In this document: in pieces, positions 1-6,692 of the stretch
How positions within the stretch are numbered: the stretch's first letter is position 1
Layout of the letters: each line of letters opens with the position of its first letter
Origin: Sphingomonas bacterium
GTDB taxonomy: Bacteria; Pseudomonadota; Alphaproteobacteria; Sphingomonadales; Sphingomonadaceae
Reading direction: 5' to 3'
DNA: 8,792 nucleotides
Assembly (NCBI RefSeq): GCF_903643065.1
Contig: NZ_CAHJWX010000044.1
Span: 1-8,792 of the forward strand
Made by a program: the position numbers and the translations under genes
Notes under the pieces: generated by a model
Told to the model about the DNA's origin: nothing
The model's input: the letters and a program-made list of their open reading frames with translations, nothing else
Database searches by the model: none

Positions 1-729
1 ACGCTGGCGCTGGTCGGCAAGGGCGTGACGTTCGACACCGGCGGCATCTCGATCAAGCCCGCCGCCGGCATGGAAGACATGAAATGGGACATGGGCGGCG
101 CCGGCGCGGTGGCGGGCGCGATGCGCGCGATCGCCGGACGCAAGGCGAAGGCGAACGTGATCGGCGTCATGGGGCTGGTCGAGAACATGCCCGACGGCGC
201 CGCGACGCGCCCGTCCGACGTGCTGGTCTCGCTCTCCGGCCAGACGATCGAGGTGCTCAACACCGACGCGGAAGGGCGGCTGGTGCTCGCCGACTGCGTC
301 ACCTGGGTGCAGCGTACGCACCAGCCGGCCGCGATCGTCGACCTGGCGACGCTCACCGGCGCGATGATCGTCAGCCTGGGCAACGAATATGGCGGGCTGT
401 TCTCGAACGAGGAGGGGCTGGCGGGGCAGCTGCTCGCCGCCAGCCTGGCGAGTGGCGACAAGCTGTGGCGCTTCCCGCTCTCGCCCGTCTACGACAAGAT
501 GATCGACAGCCCGATCGCCGACATGAAGAACATCGGCGGGAAAGGTGCCGGCTCGATCACCGCCGCACAGTTCATCCAGCGGTTCGTCGAGGAGGGCGTG
601 CACTGGGCGCATCTCGACGTCGCCGGCATGGTCTGGTCCGACAAGCCGGGCAACCACCACGACAAGGGCGCCACGGGCTATGGCGTGCGCTTGCTCGACC
701 GCTTCGTACGAGACAATTGGGAGGGGTAG
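1..729 (+). CDS. pepA: Leucyl aminopeptidase (M17 family), C-terminal part
   Basis: This is the catalytic half of a cytosolic M17 aminopeptidase, a two-metal enzyme that removes N-terminal residues from peptides during protein turnover. The reading frame is open from base 1, so the gene begins outside the window; 242 residues are present. Family residues seen in the fragment are Lys7 and Asp12 ([11 protein letters not shown]), Lys19 (ISIKP), Asp30 (KWDMGG), and Asp89, Glu91 and Arg93 in the signature NTDAEGRL. With a constant offset of 263 these fall on E. coli PepA K270, D275, K282, D293, D352, E354 and R356, so all metal ligands and catalytic residues are kept and roughly 263 residues are missing upstream. 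It ends with TAG and is followed by a palindromic repeat and holC, the same neighbour as in E. coli. E. coli PepA also binds DNA, but the part that would show this is not in the window. Confidence 0.96.
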   Translation, partial: TLALVGKGVTFDTGGISIKPAAGMEDMKWDMGGAGAVAGAMRAIAGRKAKANVIGVMGLVENMPDGAATRPSDVLVSLSGQTIEVLNTDAEGRLVLADCVTWVQRTHQPAAIVDLATLTGAMIVSLGNEYGGLFSNEEGLAGQLLAASLASGDKLWRFPLSPVYDKMIDSPIADMKNIGGKGAGSITAAQFIQRFVEEGVHWAHLDVAGMVWSDKPGNHHDKGATGYGVRLLDRFVRDNWEG

Positions 730-739
730 CCGCCCAGCC

Positions 740-765
740 GTCATCGCCGCGAACGCGGGGATGAC
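740..765. repeat. Palindromic repeat, single copy, between pepA and holC
   Basis: GTCATCGCCGCG, then AA, then CGCGGGGATGAC: 12-base arms that pair at 11 of 12 positions. The arm matches the outer half of the repeat pair at 3320-3407 (GTCATCCCCGCG). In RNA it would form a strong hairpin, but no T-run follows, so it is not a classical intrinsic terminator. It starts 10 bases after the pepA stop and could affect read-through or mRNA stability between pepA and holC; that role is inference. I recall such repeats as dispersed and frequent in sphingomonad intergenic DNA. Confidence 0.7.
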
Positions 766-797
766 AGGGGGAGATGCGGAACCTACCCTCCGCTTCA

Positions 798-1238
798 ATG
801 CAGGTCGACTTCTACCACCTCACCATCCGCCCGCTCGAACAGGTGCTGCCCCGTATCTGCGAGCAAGTCCTGGGAAGCGGCAACCGCCTGTTGATCGTCG
901 CCGCCCCCGACGATCTGCGCGCGAGCATCGACCGGCTGCTCTGGACCTACAGCGCCGAGGCCTTCCTCCCGCACGCGCAGGTCGGCGCCAGCATGGACGC
1001 GGATCAGCCGATCCTGCTCGCACCCGACGTCAATGCCGCCAACCGCGCGCGCCACGTGGCGCTGGCGGACGGCGAGTGGCGCGACGCGGCGCTCGACTTC
1101 GACCGTGCGTTCCACTTGTTCGACGAAGACCGCCTCGCTCCCGCCCGCCTGGCGTGGAAGGCGCTTGGCGGCCGTGACGGGGTGGAACGGCGCTACTGGA
1201 AGCAGAACGACGCAGGCCGGTGGGAACAAGCGGGGTAG
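798..1238 (+). CDS. holC: DNA polymerase III chi subunit
   Basis: HolC is a small clamp-loader accessory subunit; with the psi subunit it links DNA polymerase III to single-stranded DNA-binding protein. The 146-residue product has the family N-terminus (VDFYHLT, residues 3-9), a central segment with LW at 49-50 and an FLPH-type motif at 56-59, and a conserved C-terminal RYWKQNDAGRW stretch. Size fits the family (about 140-150 residues). I chose the ATG at 798 because homologues begin with this VDFYHLT segment. An in-frame ATG at 774 would add eight unconserved residues (MRNLPSAS), and the purine run at 767-773 directly abuts it, too close for a normal ribosome site; for the start at 798 that run is 24 bases away. 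Neither start has a good ribosome-binding site. It lies 68 bases after pepA, as in the E. coli pepA-holC order. Confidence 0.9.
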   Translation: MQVDFYHLTIRPLEQVLPRICEQVLGSGNRLLIVAAPDDLRASIDRLLWTYSAEAFLPHAQVGASMDADQPILLAPDVNAANRARHVALADGEWRDAALDFDRAFHLFDEDRLAPARLAWKALGGRDGVERRYWKQNDAGRWEQAG

Positions 1239-1266
1239 TTGCCCTGGCGCTTGCCCGTCGCTAGGG
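1239..1266 (+). promoter_or_regulatory. Candidate promoter for ndk
   Basis: TTGCCC (1239-1244), a 16-base spacer, then CTAGGG (1261-1266) immediately follow the holC stop and lie about 47 bases before the ndk start. The -35 half is reasonable for a sigma-70-type promoter; the -10 half is a poor match to TATAAT, though degenerate GC-rich -10 boxes occur in alphaproteobacteria. It would let ndk be expressed apart from pepA-holC. This is pattern matching only. Confidence 0.3.
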
Positions 1267-1294
1267 GCCGCGCATCCCCGCCAGCATCAAGCAC

Positions 1295-1299
1295 AGGAG
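1295..1299 (+). promoter_or_regulatory. Ribosome-binding site for ndk
   Basis: AGGAG lies 4 bases before an in-frame GTG (1304) and 13 bases before the ATG at 1313. The spacing is short for the first and long for the second, so it does not settle the start. Protein conservation favours the ATG at 1313. Confidence 0.5.
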
Positions 1300-1312
1300 C
1301 CTCGTGACCGCC

Positions 1313-1735
1313 ATGGCCGCGAACCGGACGTTTTCGATCATCAAGCCCGACGCCACGCGCCGCAACATCACCGGCGCGGTCACCCGGATGCTGGAGGAGG
1401 CCGGCCTGCGCGTCGTCGCGTCCAAGCGGCTGCAGCTGACGACCGAGCAGGCGGAAGGCTTCTACGCCGTCCACCGCGAGCGGCCCTTCTTCGGCGACCT
1501 CATCAGCTTCATGACCTCGGGTCCGGTGGTGGTTCAGGTGCTCGACGGCGAGAATGCCGTGCAGCGCAACCGCGACATCATGGGCGCGACCAACCCCGCC
1601 AACGCCGCGCCCGGCACGATCCGCAAGGAGCTGGCGGAGTCGATCGAGGCCAACACCGTCCACGGTTCCGACAGCGACGAGAACGCGGCGACCGAGATCG
1701 CCTTCTTTTTCCGGCCGGACGAGATCGTCGGCTGA
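1313..1735 (+). CDS. ndk: Nucleoside diphosphate kinase
   Basis: Ndk transfers the terminal phosphate of ATP to other (deoxy)nucleoside diphosphates through a phosphohistidine intermediate, balancing NTP and dNTP pools in the cytosol. The 140-residue product is the standard bacterial length. Seen in it are the N-terminal FSIIKPDA (residues 7-14), the central RERPFF (56-60), the block [14 protein letters not shown] (85-98) with the nucleotide-binding Arg and Asn, and the active-site motif NTVHGSDS with catalytic His117. The start at ATG 1313 gives [14 protein letters not shown], matching homologues; a GTG at 1304 would add only MTA. It follows holC by 74 bases. Its stop is 73 bases from the stop of the convergent I78-like gene. 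That gap is GC-rich and contains the perfect palindrome GCGGGCCCGC (1794-1803), but I see no hairpin with a T-run in it. Confidence 0.97.
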   Translation: MAANRTFSIIKPDATRRNITGAVTRMLEEAGLRVVASKRLQLTTEQAEGFYAVHRERPFFGDLISFMTSGPVVVQVLDGENAVQRNRDIMGATNPANAAPGTIRKELAESIEANTVHGSDSDENAATEIAFFFRPDEIVG

Positions 1736-1808
1736 TCACGCCGGACGGTGGCGGCGCGGGTGAGCCCCGGCCTGCTTAGGAAAGGCAGCCGTCGCGGGCC
1801 CGCTTGTC

Positions 1809-2063
1809 TCAGCCGCAGCGCACGTCGGTGATCTGGCGGCGGTGGTCGACCAGCAGGTTGATGCGGTCGGACCGAAACTCCTCCGTCATCATCTGGCCGG
1901 GATAGATCACGCGCACCCTGCTCGCGCCCGACAGTTTCTTCGCGCGCGTCGGCACGTGGCGGCGATAGTGTTCGCCGACCAGCGCCTCCGCCGGCCCGGC
2001 GGTGCATTCAGCCGCGTCGGCGGGCACCTGCGCCGCCAGCATCGCGAGCACCATCAGCATCAT
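1809..2063 (-). CDS. Small exported protein, peptidase inhibitor I78-like
   Basis: An 84-residue protein. Residues 1-18 are a hydrophobic, alanine-rich leader (MMLMVLAMLAAQ...ADAA) that could be a signal peptide, although it lacks the usual positive N-terminal residue. The mature part fits MEROPS inhibitor family I78 as I know it: an early Cys (20), a GEH-type segment (30-32), then RVIYPGQMMTEEF (51-63), RSDRINLLVD (64-73) and a C-terminal ITDVRCG ending in Cys83-Gly84. I78 proteins inhibit serine peptidases such as elastase or subtilisin; for this protein that is inference from the motif. Cys20 and Cys83 could form a disulfide in the periplasm. The ATG overlaps the rnd stop by four bases (ATGA), and a strong Shine-Dalgarno lies inside the end of rnd, so translation is probably coupled to rnd. 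The family call rests on motif memory, not on a search. Confidence 0.75.
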   Translation of the reverse strand: MMLMVLAMLAAQVPADAAECTAGPAEALVGEHYRRHVPTRAKKLSGASRVRVIYPGQMMTEEFRSDRINLLVDHRRQITDVRCG

Positions 2064-3250
2064 GCCGTCTCCTCCTCCACCCGATCGTCCTGCCGCGTCA
2101 TCTTGAGCCTGCCGCCCACGACCGCGAAGCCAAGCCGTCCTTCCACCAGATCCACCGCGTCGCGGCCGAACTGGTCATAACGCCAGCCGGTCAGCATCGG
2201 CAGGCCGTCCCGCGTGCCCGCGGCTAGCGCTTCCAGCTCGTCCGACCGCGCCAGCAGCTTGGGCGCGACATCGATGTCCCGCGACCTGATCTTGAGCAAC
2301 AGCTTGAGCAGATCCGCCACCAGCGCGCCGTCGCGGCCGAGTCCCGGCTTGCGATCGTCGCGCGGCGGCACTTCCTCGGCGTCCATCGGCGTCGCGCCCT
2401 CGACCGCCGCCATCAATCGCGCGCCGATCTCGTTGGTCGCCCAGCCGGGCGAGAGGCCGCGCACCTTGGCCAGGTCCGCCTGCCGGCGCGGCGGGTTGCC
2501 GGCGAGGTCGGCGATCGTCTCGTCCTTGGCGATCCGTCCGCGCGGCAGGTCCTTGCCCTGCGCCTCGCGCTCGCGCCACCGCGCAATCGCCTTGAGGCGG
2601 CCCAGCACCTCCGGTCGGCGGCTCGGCACCTTGACGCGGCGCCACGCCTCGTCGGGATCGTTGAGGTAGTTGCGGGGATCGGCGAGCCGCTCCATCTCCT
2701 GATCCAGCCAGGCGCCACGCCCGGTCTTGCGCAACCGCTCCAGCATCTTGGGGAAGATCGCCGCCAGATGCGTGACGTCGCCGATCGCATAGTCGATCTG
2801 TCGCGCGTCGAGCGGCCGGCGCGCCCAGTCGGTGAAGCGCGCGCCCTTGTCGATCGAGATACCGAGCCAGCTGTCGACCAGGTTGGAATAGCCGATCTGC
2901 TCGCCCTGCCCCAACGCCATCGCCGCGACCTGCGTGTCGAACAGCGGGTGCGGCGTCTTGCCGGTCAGGTTGTGGACGATCTCGATATCCTGCCCGCCGG
3001 CATGGAAGACCTTGAGCACGTCCTCGTTGGCCACCAGCAGGTCGAGCAACGGCTGGAGATCGATCCCGGGCGCGAGCGGGTCGATCGCCGCCGCCTCGTT
3101 CACGTCGGCGACCTGGATCAGGCACAGCTGCGGCCAGAAGGTCGACTCGCGCATGAACTCGGTATCGACGGTGATGAAGTCGGCCCGCGCGAGGCGGGCA
3201 CACAGATTGGCGAGCGTGGCGGAGTCGGTGATCAGCGGCAGGACATGCAT
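2060..3250 (-). CDS. rnd: Ribonuclease D
   Basis: RNase D is a 3'-to-5' exoribonuclease that helps trim the 3' ends of tRNA precursors and other stable RNAs in the cytosol. The 396-residue product has the DEDDy exonuclease domain at about 1-175: Exo I VDTEF with Asp29 and Glu31, Exo II HAGGQD with Asp88, and Exo III YAIGD with Tyr154 and Asp158, so the whole two-metal site is present. An HRDC-type helical domain follows at about 208-285 and the C-terminal RNase D domain at about 290-380. I chose ATG 3250 because homologues start just before the first strand (MHVLPLITD). The frame is open 38 codons further upstream, to 3364, but that stretch reads through the intergenic hairpin and half of the repeat pair and is rich in Arg and Lys. 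It is divergent from aspS and overlaps the following I78-like gene at ATGA. Confidence 0.95.
   Translation of the reverse strand: MHVLPLITDSATLANLCARLARADFITVDTEFMRESTFWPQLCLIQVADVNEAAAIDPLAPGIDLQPLLDLLVANEDVLKVFHAGGQDIEIVHNLTGKTPHPLFDTQVAAMALGQGEQIGYSNLVDSWLGISIDKGARFTDWARRPLDARQIDYAIGDVTHLAAIFPKMLERLRKTGRGAWLDQEMERLADPRNYLNDPDEAWRRVKVPSRRPEVLGRLKAIARWREREAQGKDLPRGRIAKDETIADLAGNPPRRQADLAKVRGLSPGWATNEIGARLMAAVEGATPMDAEEVPPRDDRKPGLGRDGALVADLLKLLLKIRSRDIDVAPKLLARSDELEALAAGTRDGLPMLTGWRYDQFGRDAVDLVEGRLGFAVVGGRLKMTRQDDRVEEETA
2069..2078 (-). promoter_or_regulatory. Strong Shine-Dalgarno for the I78-like gene, inside rnd
   Basis: Read on the minus strand, GGAGGAGGAG lies 5 bases before the ATG of the I78-like gene and encodes the Glu-Glu-Glu near the end of RNase D. 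It is the purest ribosome-binding sequence in the window. It supports the start at 2063 and indicates that the small gene has its own efficient initiation even though it overlaps the rnd stop. Confidence 0.7.
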
Positions 3251-3277
3251 CGCCCCGCCATAGCGTGCGCGCGCGGG

Positions 3278-3283
3278 TTGACA
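3278..3283 (+). promoter_or_regulatory. Possible -35 element (TTGACA) ahead of aspS
   Basis: An exact TTGACA occurs in the rnd-aspS divergent region. Seventeen bases downstream the hexamer is GACGGC, a poor -10, so this is only half a promoter. If used, transcription would start near 3313 and the aspS leader of about 118 bases would contain the whole inverted repeat pair. No better promoter for aspS or rnd is visible. Confidence 0.2.
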
Positions 3284-3286
3284 AAC

Positions 3287-3318
3287 GAAGAGGCGGAGGA
3301 GACGGCGCCTCTTCTTTT
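3287..3318 (+). terminator. Hairpin with T-run in the rnd-aspS intergenic region
   Basis: GAAGAGGCG (3287-3295) pairs perfectly over 9 bp with CGCCTCTTC (3306-3314) around a 10-base loop, and TTTT follows at 3315-3318. This has the form of an intrinsic terminator on the + strand. No + strand gene ends just upstream (rnd lies on the other strand), so it would either stop transcripts running antisense to rnd or act in a leader. On the minus strand the stem is followed by GTTTGTC, a weaker T-run. The structure is directly visible; its function is open. Confidence 0.45.
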
Positions 3319-3319
3319 G

Positions 3320-3407
3320 GTCATCCCCGCGCAAGCGGGAACCTATCTCCCGACCGTCGCTCAAGGCTCAACCGGCAGGAGATGGGCCCCCGCCTGCGCG
3401 GGGTGAC
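3320..3407. repeat. Inverted pair of palindromic repeats (REP doublet-like)
   Basis: The left arm (3320-3350) and the reverse complement of the right arm (3378-3407) align over about 31 positions, differing at four bases plus one gap; the arms are separated by 27 bases. Shared blocks are GTCA, CCCCGCGCA, GCGGG and ATCTCC. Each arm also has its own small hairpin: CCCGC-GCAA-GCGGG at 3326-3339 and CCCCGC-CTGC-GCGGGG at 3388-3403. The layout resembles the doublets of REP elements described in other bacteria. The outer half is related to the single copy at 740-765. One frame of the left arm reads VIPAQAG, a peptide that commonly appears in spurious annotations over such repeats. It lies 23 bases before the aspS start, inside its probable leader. 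Confidence 0.75.
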
Positions 3408-3430
3408 GGCTTTTCGCGACGAGACCGCCC

Positions 3431-5251
3431 ATGCACGCCTATCGCACCCACAACTGTGCTCAGCTCACCGCCGACGAGGTTGATCACACCGTCCGCCTGT
3501 CCGGCTGGGTACATCGCAAGCGCGATCATGGCGGCGTGCTGTTCCTCGATCTGCGCGACCATCATGGCATCATGCAGATCGTCGCCGACAGTGACAGCCC
3601 GGCGCTGCCCGCGCTGGAGCAGCTGCGCGTCGAATCGGTGGTGACGATTGATGGCGTCGTGAAGCGCCGGTCGGAGGCGACGGTGAACCCGAACCTCGCG
3701 ACCGGCGAGGTCGAGGTGTTCGCGAGCGCCGTCACCGTGCAATCGCCCGCGCAGGAGCTGCCGCTGCCCGTGTTCGGCGAGGCGGAATATCCGGAGGACA
3801 TCCGGCTGCGATATCGGTTCCTCGACCTGCGCCGCGAGCGGCTGCACGCCAACATCATGCTGCGCGCCAACGTGATCGCCTCGATCCGGCGGCGCATGGT
3901 GGAAGGGGGCTTCACCGAGTTCCAAACGCCGATCCTCACCGCCTCTTCGCCGGAGGGCGCGCGCGACTATCTCGTCCCCAGCCGCGTCCATCCGGGCAAG
4001 TTCTACGCGCTCCCGCAGGCGCCGCAGATGTTCAAGCAGCTGCTGATGGTCGCCGGCTTCGACCGCTATTTCCAAATCGCGCCCTGTTTCCGCGACGAGG
4101 ACGCGCGCGCCGATCGCTCGCCGGGCGAGTTCTACCAGCTCGATTTTGAGATGAGTTTTGTTACGCAGGAGGACGTGTTCGTAGCGATCGAGCCGGTGCT
4201 GCACGGCCTGTTCGAGGAGTTCGCGAATTGGCAGGGCAAGGGCCGCCAGGTCTCCGCGCTGCCGTTCCGCCGCATTCCGTACCGGGAGTCGATGCTGAAA
4301 TACGGCAACGACAAGCCCGACCTGCGCAACCCGATCCTGATCTCGGATGTCAGCGAGCGGTTCGCCGGCTCGGGCTTCGGCCGGTTCGCGTCGATCGTCG
4401 AGGCGGGCGATGTCGTGCGCGCCATCCCCGCGCCGGACACCGCCGACCGCAGCCGCAAGTTCTTCGACGACATGAACGGCTGGGCCCAGGCCGAGGGCTT
4501 CGCCGGGCTCGGCTACGCGACGCGCAAGGGCGGCGAATGGGGCGGGCCGATCGCCAAGAACCATGGCGAGGCGAAGATGACCGCGATGGCCGACGCGCTC
4601 GGGCTCGGCCCCGACGACGGCCTGTTCTTCGCCGCCGGCCCGCAGGCGCAAGCGACCAGGCTCGCCGGGCTCGCGCGCACCCGCGTCGCCGAGCAGCTCG
4701 GGCTGATCGACCCCAAGCGCTTCGAGTTCTGCTGGATCGTCGATTTCCCGATGTTCGAATGGGACGAGGACAACAGGAAGGTCGATTTCAGCCACAACCC
4801 GTTCTCGATGCCGCAAGGCGAGCTGGCGGCGCTGGAGAGCAAGGACCCGCTCGACATCCTCGCCTATCAATACGACATCGTCTGCAACGGCGTGGAGCTG
4901 TCGTCCGGCGCGATCCGGAACCACCGGCCCGAGATCATGTACAAGGCGTTCGAGATCGCCGGCTACACGCGCGCGGACGTCGACCGCGACTTCGCCGGCA
5001 TGATCAACGCGTTCAAGTTCGGCGCGCCCCCGCACGGTGGCTCCGCGCCCGGCATCGATCGCATGGTGATGCTGCTGGCGGACGAGCCCAACATCCGCGA
5101 GGTCATCACCTTCCCGATGACGCAGAAGGCGGAGGACCTGATGATGGGCGCCCCCGGCTTCGTCTCGCCGAAGCAACTCAAGGAATTGAACCTGCGCAGT
5201 ACGGCGGAGACGAAGGACGCAGGCGCGATGGTGGCGAAGAGCGCGGGCTGA
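3431..5251 (+). CDS. aspS: Aspartyl-tRNA synthetase
   Basis: A class II aminoacyl-tRNA synthetase that charges tRNA with aspartate in the cytosol. The 606-residue product has the bacterial AspRS layout: an OB-fold anticodon-binding domain at about 1-105 ([20 protein letters not shown]), the flipping-loop signature SSPEGARDY (172-180), [11 protein letters not shown] (196-206), motif 2 [15 protein letters not shown] (220-234), the bacterial GAD-type insertion at about 275-420, and motif 3 GIDRMVMLL (541-549). His33 in KRDHGG and Ala83 in SEATVN are not the Leu and Lys expected in discriminating enzymes, so it probably also forms Asp-tRNA(Asn). The start at ATG 3431 gives the usual N-terminus ([12 protein letters not shown]); its ribosome site is weak. 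A permease gene follows after 15 bases, probably in the same transcript. It is divergent from rnd. Confidence 0.98.
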   Translation: MHAYRTHNCAQLTADEVDHTVRLSGWVHRKRDHGGVLFLDLRDHHGIMQIVADSDSPALPALEQLRVESVVTIDGVVKRRSEATVNPNLATGEVEVFASAVTVQSPAQELPLPVFGEAEYPEDIRLRYRFLDLRRERLHANIMLRANVIASIRRRMVEGGFTEFQTPILTASSPEGARDYLVPSRVHPGKFYALPQAPQMFKQLLMVAGFDRYFQIAPCFRDEDARADRSPGEFYQLDFEMSFVTQEDVFVAIEPVLHGLFEEFANWQGKGRQVSALPFRRIPYRESMLKYGNDKPDLRNPILISDVSERFAGSGFGRFASIVEAGDVVRAIPAPDTADRSRKFFDDMNGWAQAEGFAGLGYATRKGGEWGGPIAKNHGEAKMTAMADALGLGPDDGLFFAAGPQAQATRLAGLARTRVAEQLGLIDPKRFEFCWIVDFPMFEWDEDNRKVDFSHNPFSMPQGELAALESKDPLDILAYQYDIVCNGVELSSGAIRNHRPEIMYKAFEIAGYTRADVDRDFAGMINAFKFGAPPHGGSAPGIDRMVMLLADEPNIREVITFPMTQKAEDLMMGAPGFVSPKQLKELNLRSTAETKDAGAMVAKSAG

Positions 5252-5266
5252 CGCGGGACGGCGGGC

Positions 5267-6646
5267 ATGCTCGACGACCAGCCCGCGCCGCCGACGCCGC
5301 TGGCGCGCAGCCTGGGCGTGGTCGGCGTCCTGTTCCTGACGCTGTCCGTCACCACGCCCGCCTCGTCGGTCTTCATCATCATCCCGGGCATGCTGCAAGA
5401 AGCCGGTACCGGCGCGGTCTGGGCGACGCTCGCCGCCGCTTCCGTCTGCGTCGCCACGGCGTACATCTATGCCGAGCTGGCGTCCGCGTGGCCGGTCGCG
5501 GGCGGCGAATATGTGATGGTGGCGCGCACCCTGGGGCCGCTTGCCGGGTTCGTGATGCTGGGCATCAACGTCTTCAACAACCTGATCTTCCTTCCCGTCG
5601 CGGGGCTCGGCATCCGCGAGGTGCTGGCGGGTGTGATCCCCGGCCTGCCGCAGGTCGCGACCGCGATCGTCGTGGTCGGCGCGTGCACGCTGGTGGGGGT
5701 GCTCAACATCCGCGTCAACGCGGTCGTCACCGGCGCCTTTCTGCTGCTGGAGATCGCGGTGCTCGCGTTCGTGTCGGCCTTGGGGCTGGTGCACGCCACC
5801 CATGCCCCGCTCGCATTCCTGACCGCGCCGGTGCTCGCCTCGGGCGCGCCGGTGACGCTGACCGGGATCGGCGTCGCCGCATCGATCGCGATCTTCGCGT
5901 TCAACGGCTATGGCGCCGCCATCTATTTCGGCGAGGAGATGCACGAGGCGCCCCGCCGGATCGCGCGCTCGATCATGCTGGCGCTGGTGTACATCCTGGC
6001 GCTCGAAGCCGTGCCGCTGCTGGCCGCGCTGGTCGGCGCGGTCGACCTGCCGACGCTGCTCGCCTCGGCCAACCCGTTCGGCGATCTGGTAGTCGCGCTG
6101 ACCGGCGAGCGGGCGGGGCAGGCGGTGGCGCTGGGCGTCGCGCTGGCGATCGTCAACGCGATCATCGCCTGGGTGCTCGCCTGCGCGCGCTTCTTCTACG
6201 GCACCGCGCGCGACGGTTCGTGGGGCCGGCCGCTCGACCGCTGGATGGTCGCGATCCATCCGCGCTGGGGCTCGCCCTGGCTCGGCACGCTGCTGGTCGG
6301 CGGGGTCGGCATGGCGCTGTGCCTGCTGCCGCTCCGGCTGCTGGAGGTGTGGAGCGGCGCGGGGCTGATCGCCATCTATCTCGGCATCGCGCTCGCCGCC
6401 GTGGTCGCGCGGGGGCGGGGGCAGACCGGGCGGGGCGGCTATCGCATGCCGCTCTATCCGCTGGCGCCGGCGGTGACGATCGTCGCGCTGGGGCTGATCG
6501 GCTGGGCGACCTGGCTCGATCCGGACGAGGGCCGCCCGGCGCTGATCGCCACGGGCGCGCAGATCGCGCTGTCGGCAGCCTATTATTGGTGGGTGCTGCG
6601 GCCCAGGGGATGGACGGCGATCGTGCCCGATCCCTCGCCACGCTAG
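5267..6646 (+). CDS. APC-superfamily amino-acid permease
   Basis: An inner-membrane transporter of 459 residues with about 12 predicted membrane segments (roughly 15-42, 47-70, 88-112, 128-148, 152-175, 196-218, 235-258, 286-308, 336-356, 360-382, 398-416 and 426-445). APC-family features are the unwound first helix with TTPASS (29-34), ELASAWPVAGGEY (70-82) between helices 2 and 3, the block FNGYGAAIYFGEE (212-224) followed by APRRIARSI (228-236), and ARFFYGTARDGSWG (307-320). These match the COG0531/PotE-type group that moves amino acids or polyamines by proton coupling or exchange. The substrate cannot be read from the sequence. It starts 15 bases after the aspS stop with only a weak GC-rich ribosome site, so co-transcription and possibly translational dependence on aspS are likely. 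The next gene (GST) begins 46 bases downstream with its own good ribosome site. Confidence 0.9.
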   Translation: MLDDQPAPPTPLARSLGVVGVLFLTLSVTTPASSVFIIIPGMLQEAGTGAVWATLAAASVCVATAYIYAELASAWPVAGGEYVMVARTLGPLAGFVMLGINVFNNLIFLPVAGLGIREVLAGVIPGLPQVATAIVVVGACTLVGVLNIRVNAVVTGAFLLLEIAVLAFVSALGLVHATHAPLAFLTAPVLASGAPVTLTGIGVAASIAIFAFNGYGAAIYFGEEMHEAPRRIARSIMLALVYILALEAVPLLAALVGAVDLPTLLASANPFGDLVVALTGERAGQAVALGVALAIVNAIIAWVLACARFFYGTARDGSWGRPLDRWMVAIHPRWGSPWLGTLLVGGVGMALCLLPLRLLEVWSGAGLIAIYLGIALAAVVARGRGQTGRGGYRMPLYPLAPAVTIVALGLIGWATWLDPDEGRPALIATGAQIALSAAYYWWVLRPRGWTAIVPDPSPR

Positions 6647-6692
6647 CGGCCACGCACGGCCACCGCATCGTCGCCACTCCGGAGTCGCCACC

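Noticed and set aside
1304..1312. GTG start for ndk at 1304
   Set aside because: It adds only MTA before the conserved MAANRTF start; the ribosome site is 4 bases away, which is short. It cannot be fully excluded.
1736..1808. Possible bidirectional terminator between ndk and the I78-like gene
   Set aside because: Only a loopless GCGGGCCCGC and weak 4-5 bp stems are present, with no T-run on either strand.
3251..3364. N-terminal extension of RNase D by 38 residues
   Set aside because: The extension reads through the intergenic hairpin and the left repeat arm, is Arg/Lys-rich, and is not part of the family N-terminus.
6676..6685. ACTCCGGAGT, a perfect 10-base palindrome just before the GST gene
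   Set aside because: It has no loop, the symmetry does not extend outward, and half of it is simply the GGAG ribosome site. Chance is sufficient in this composition.
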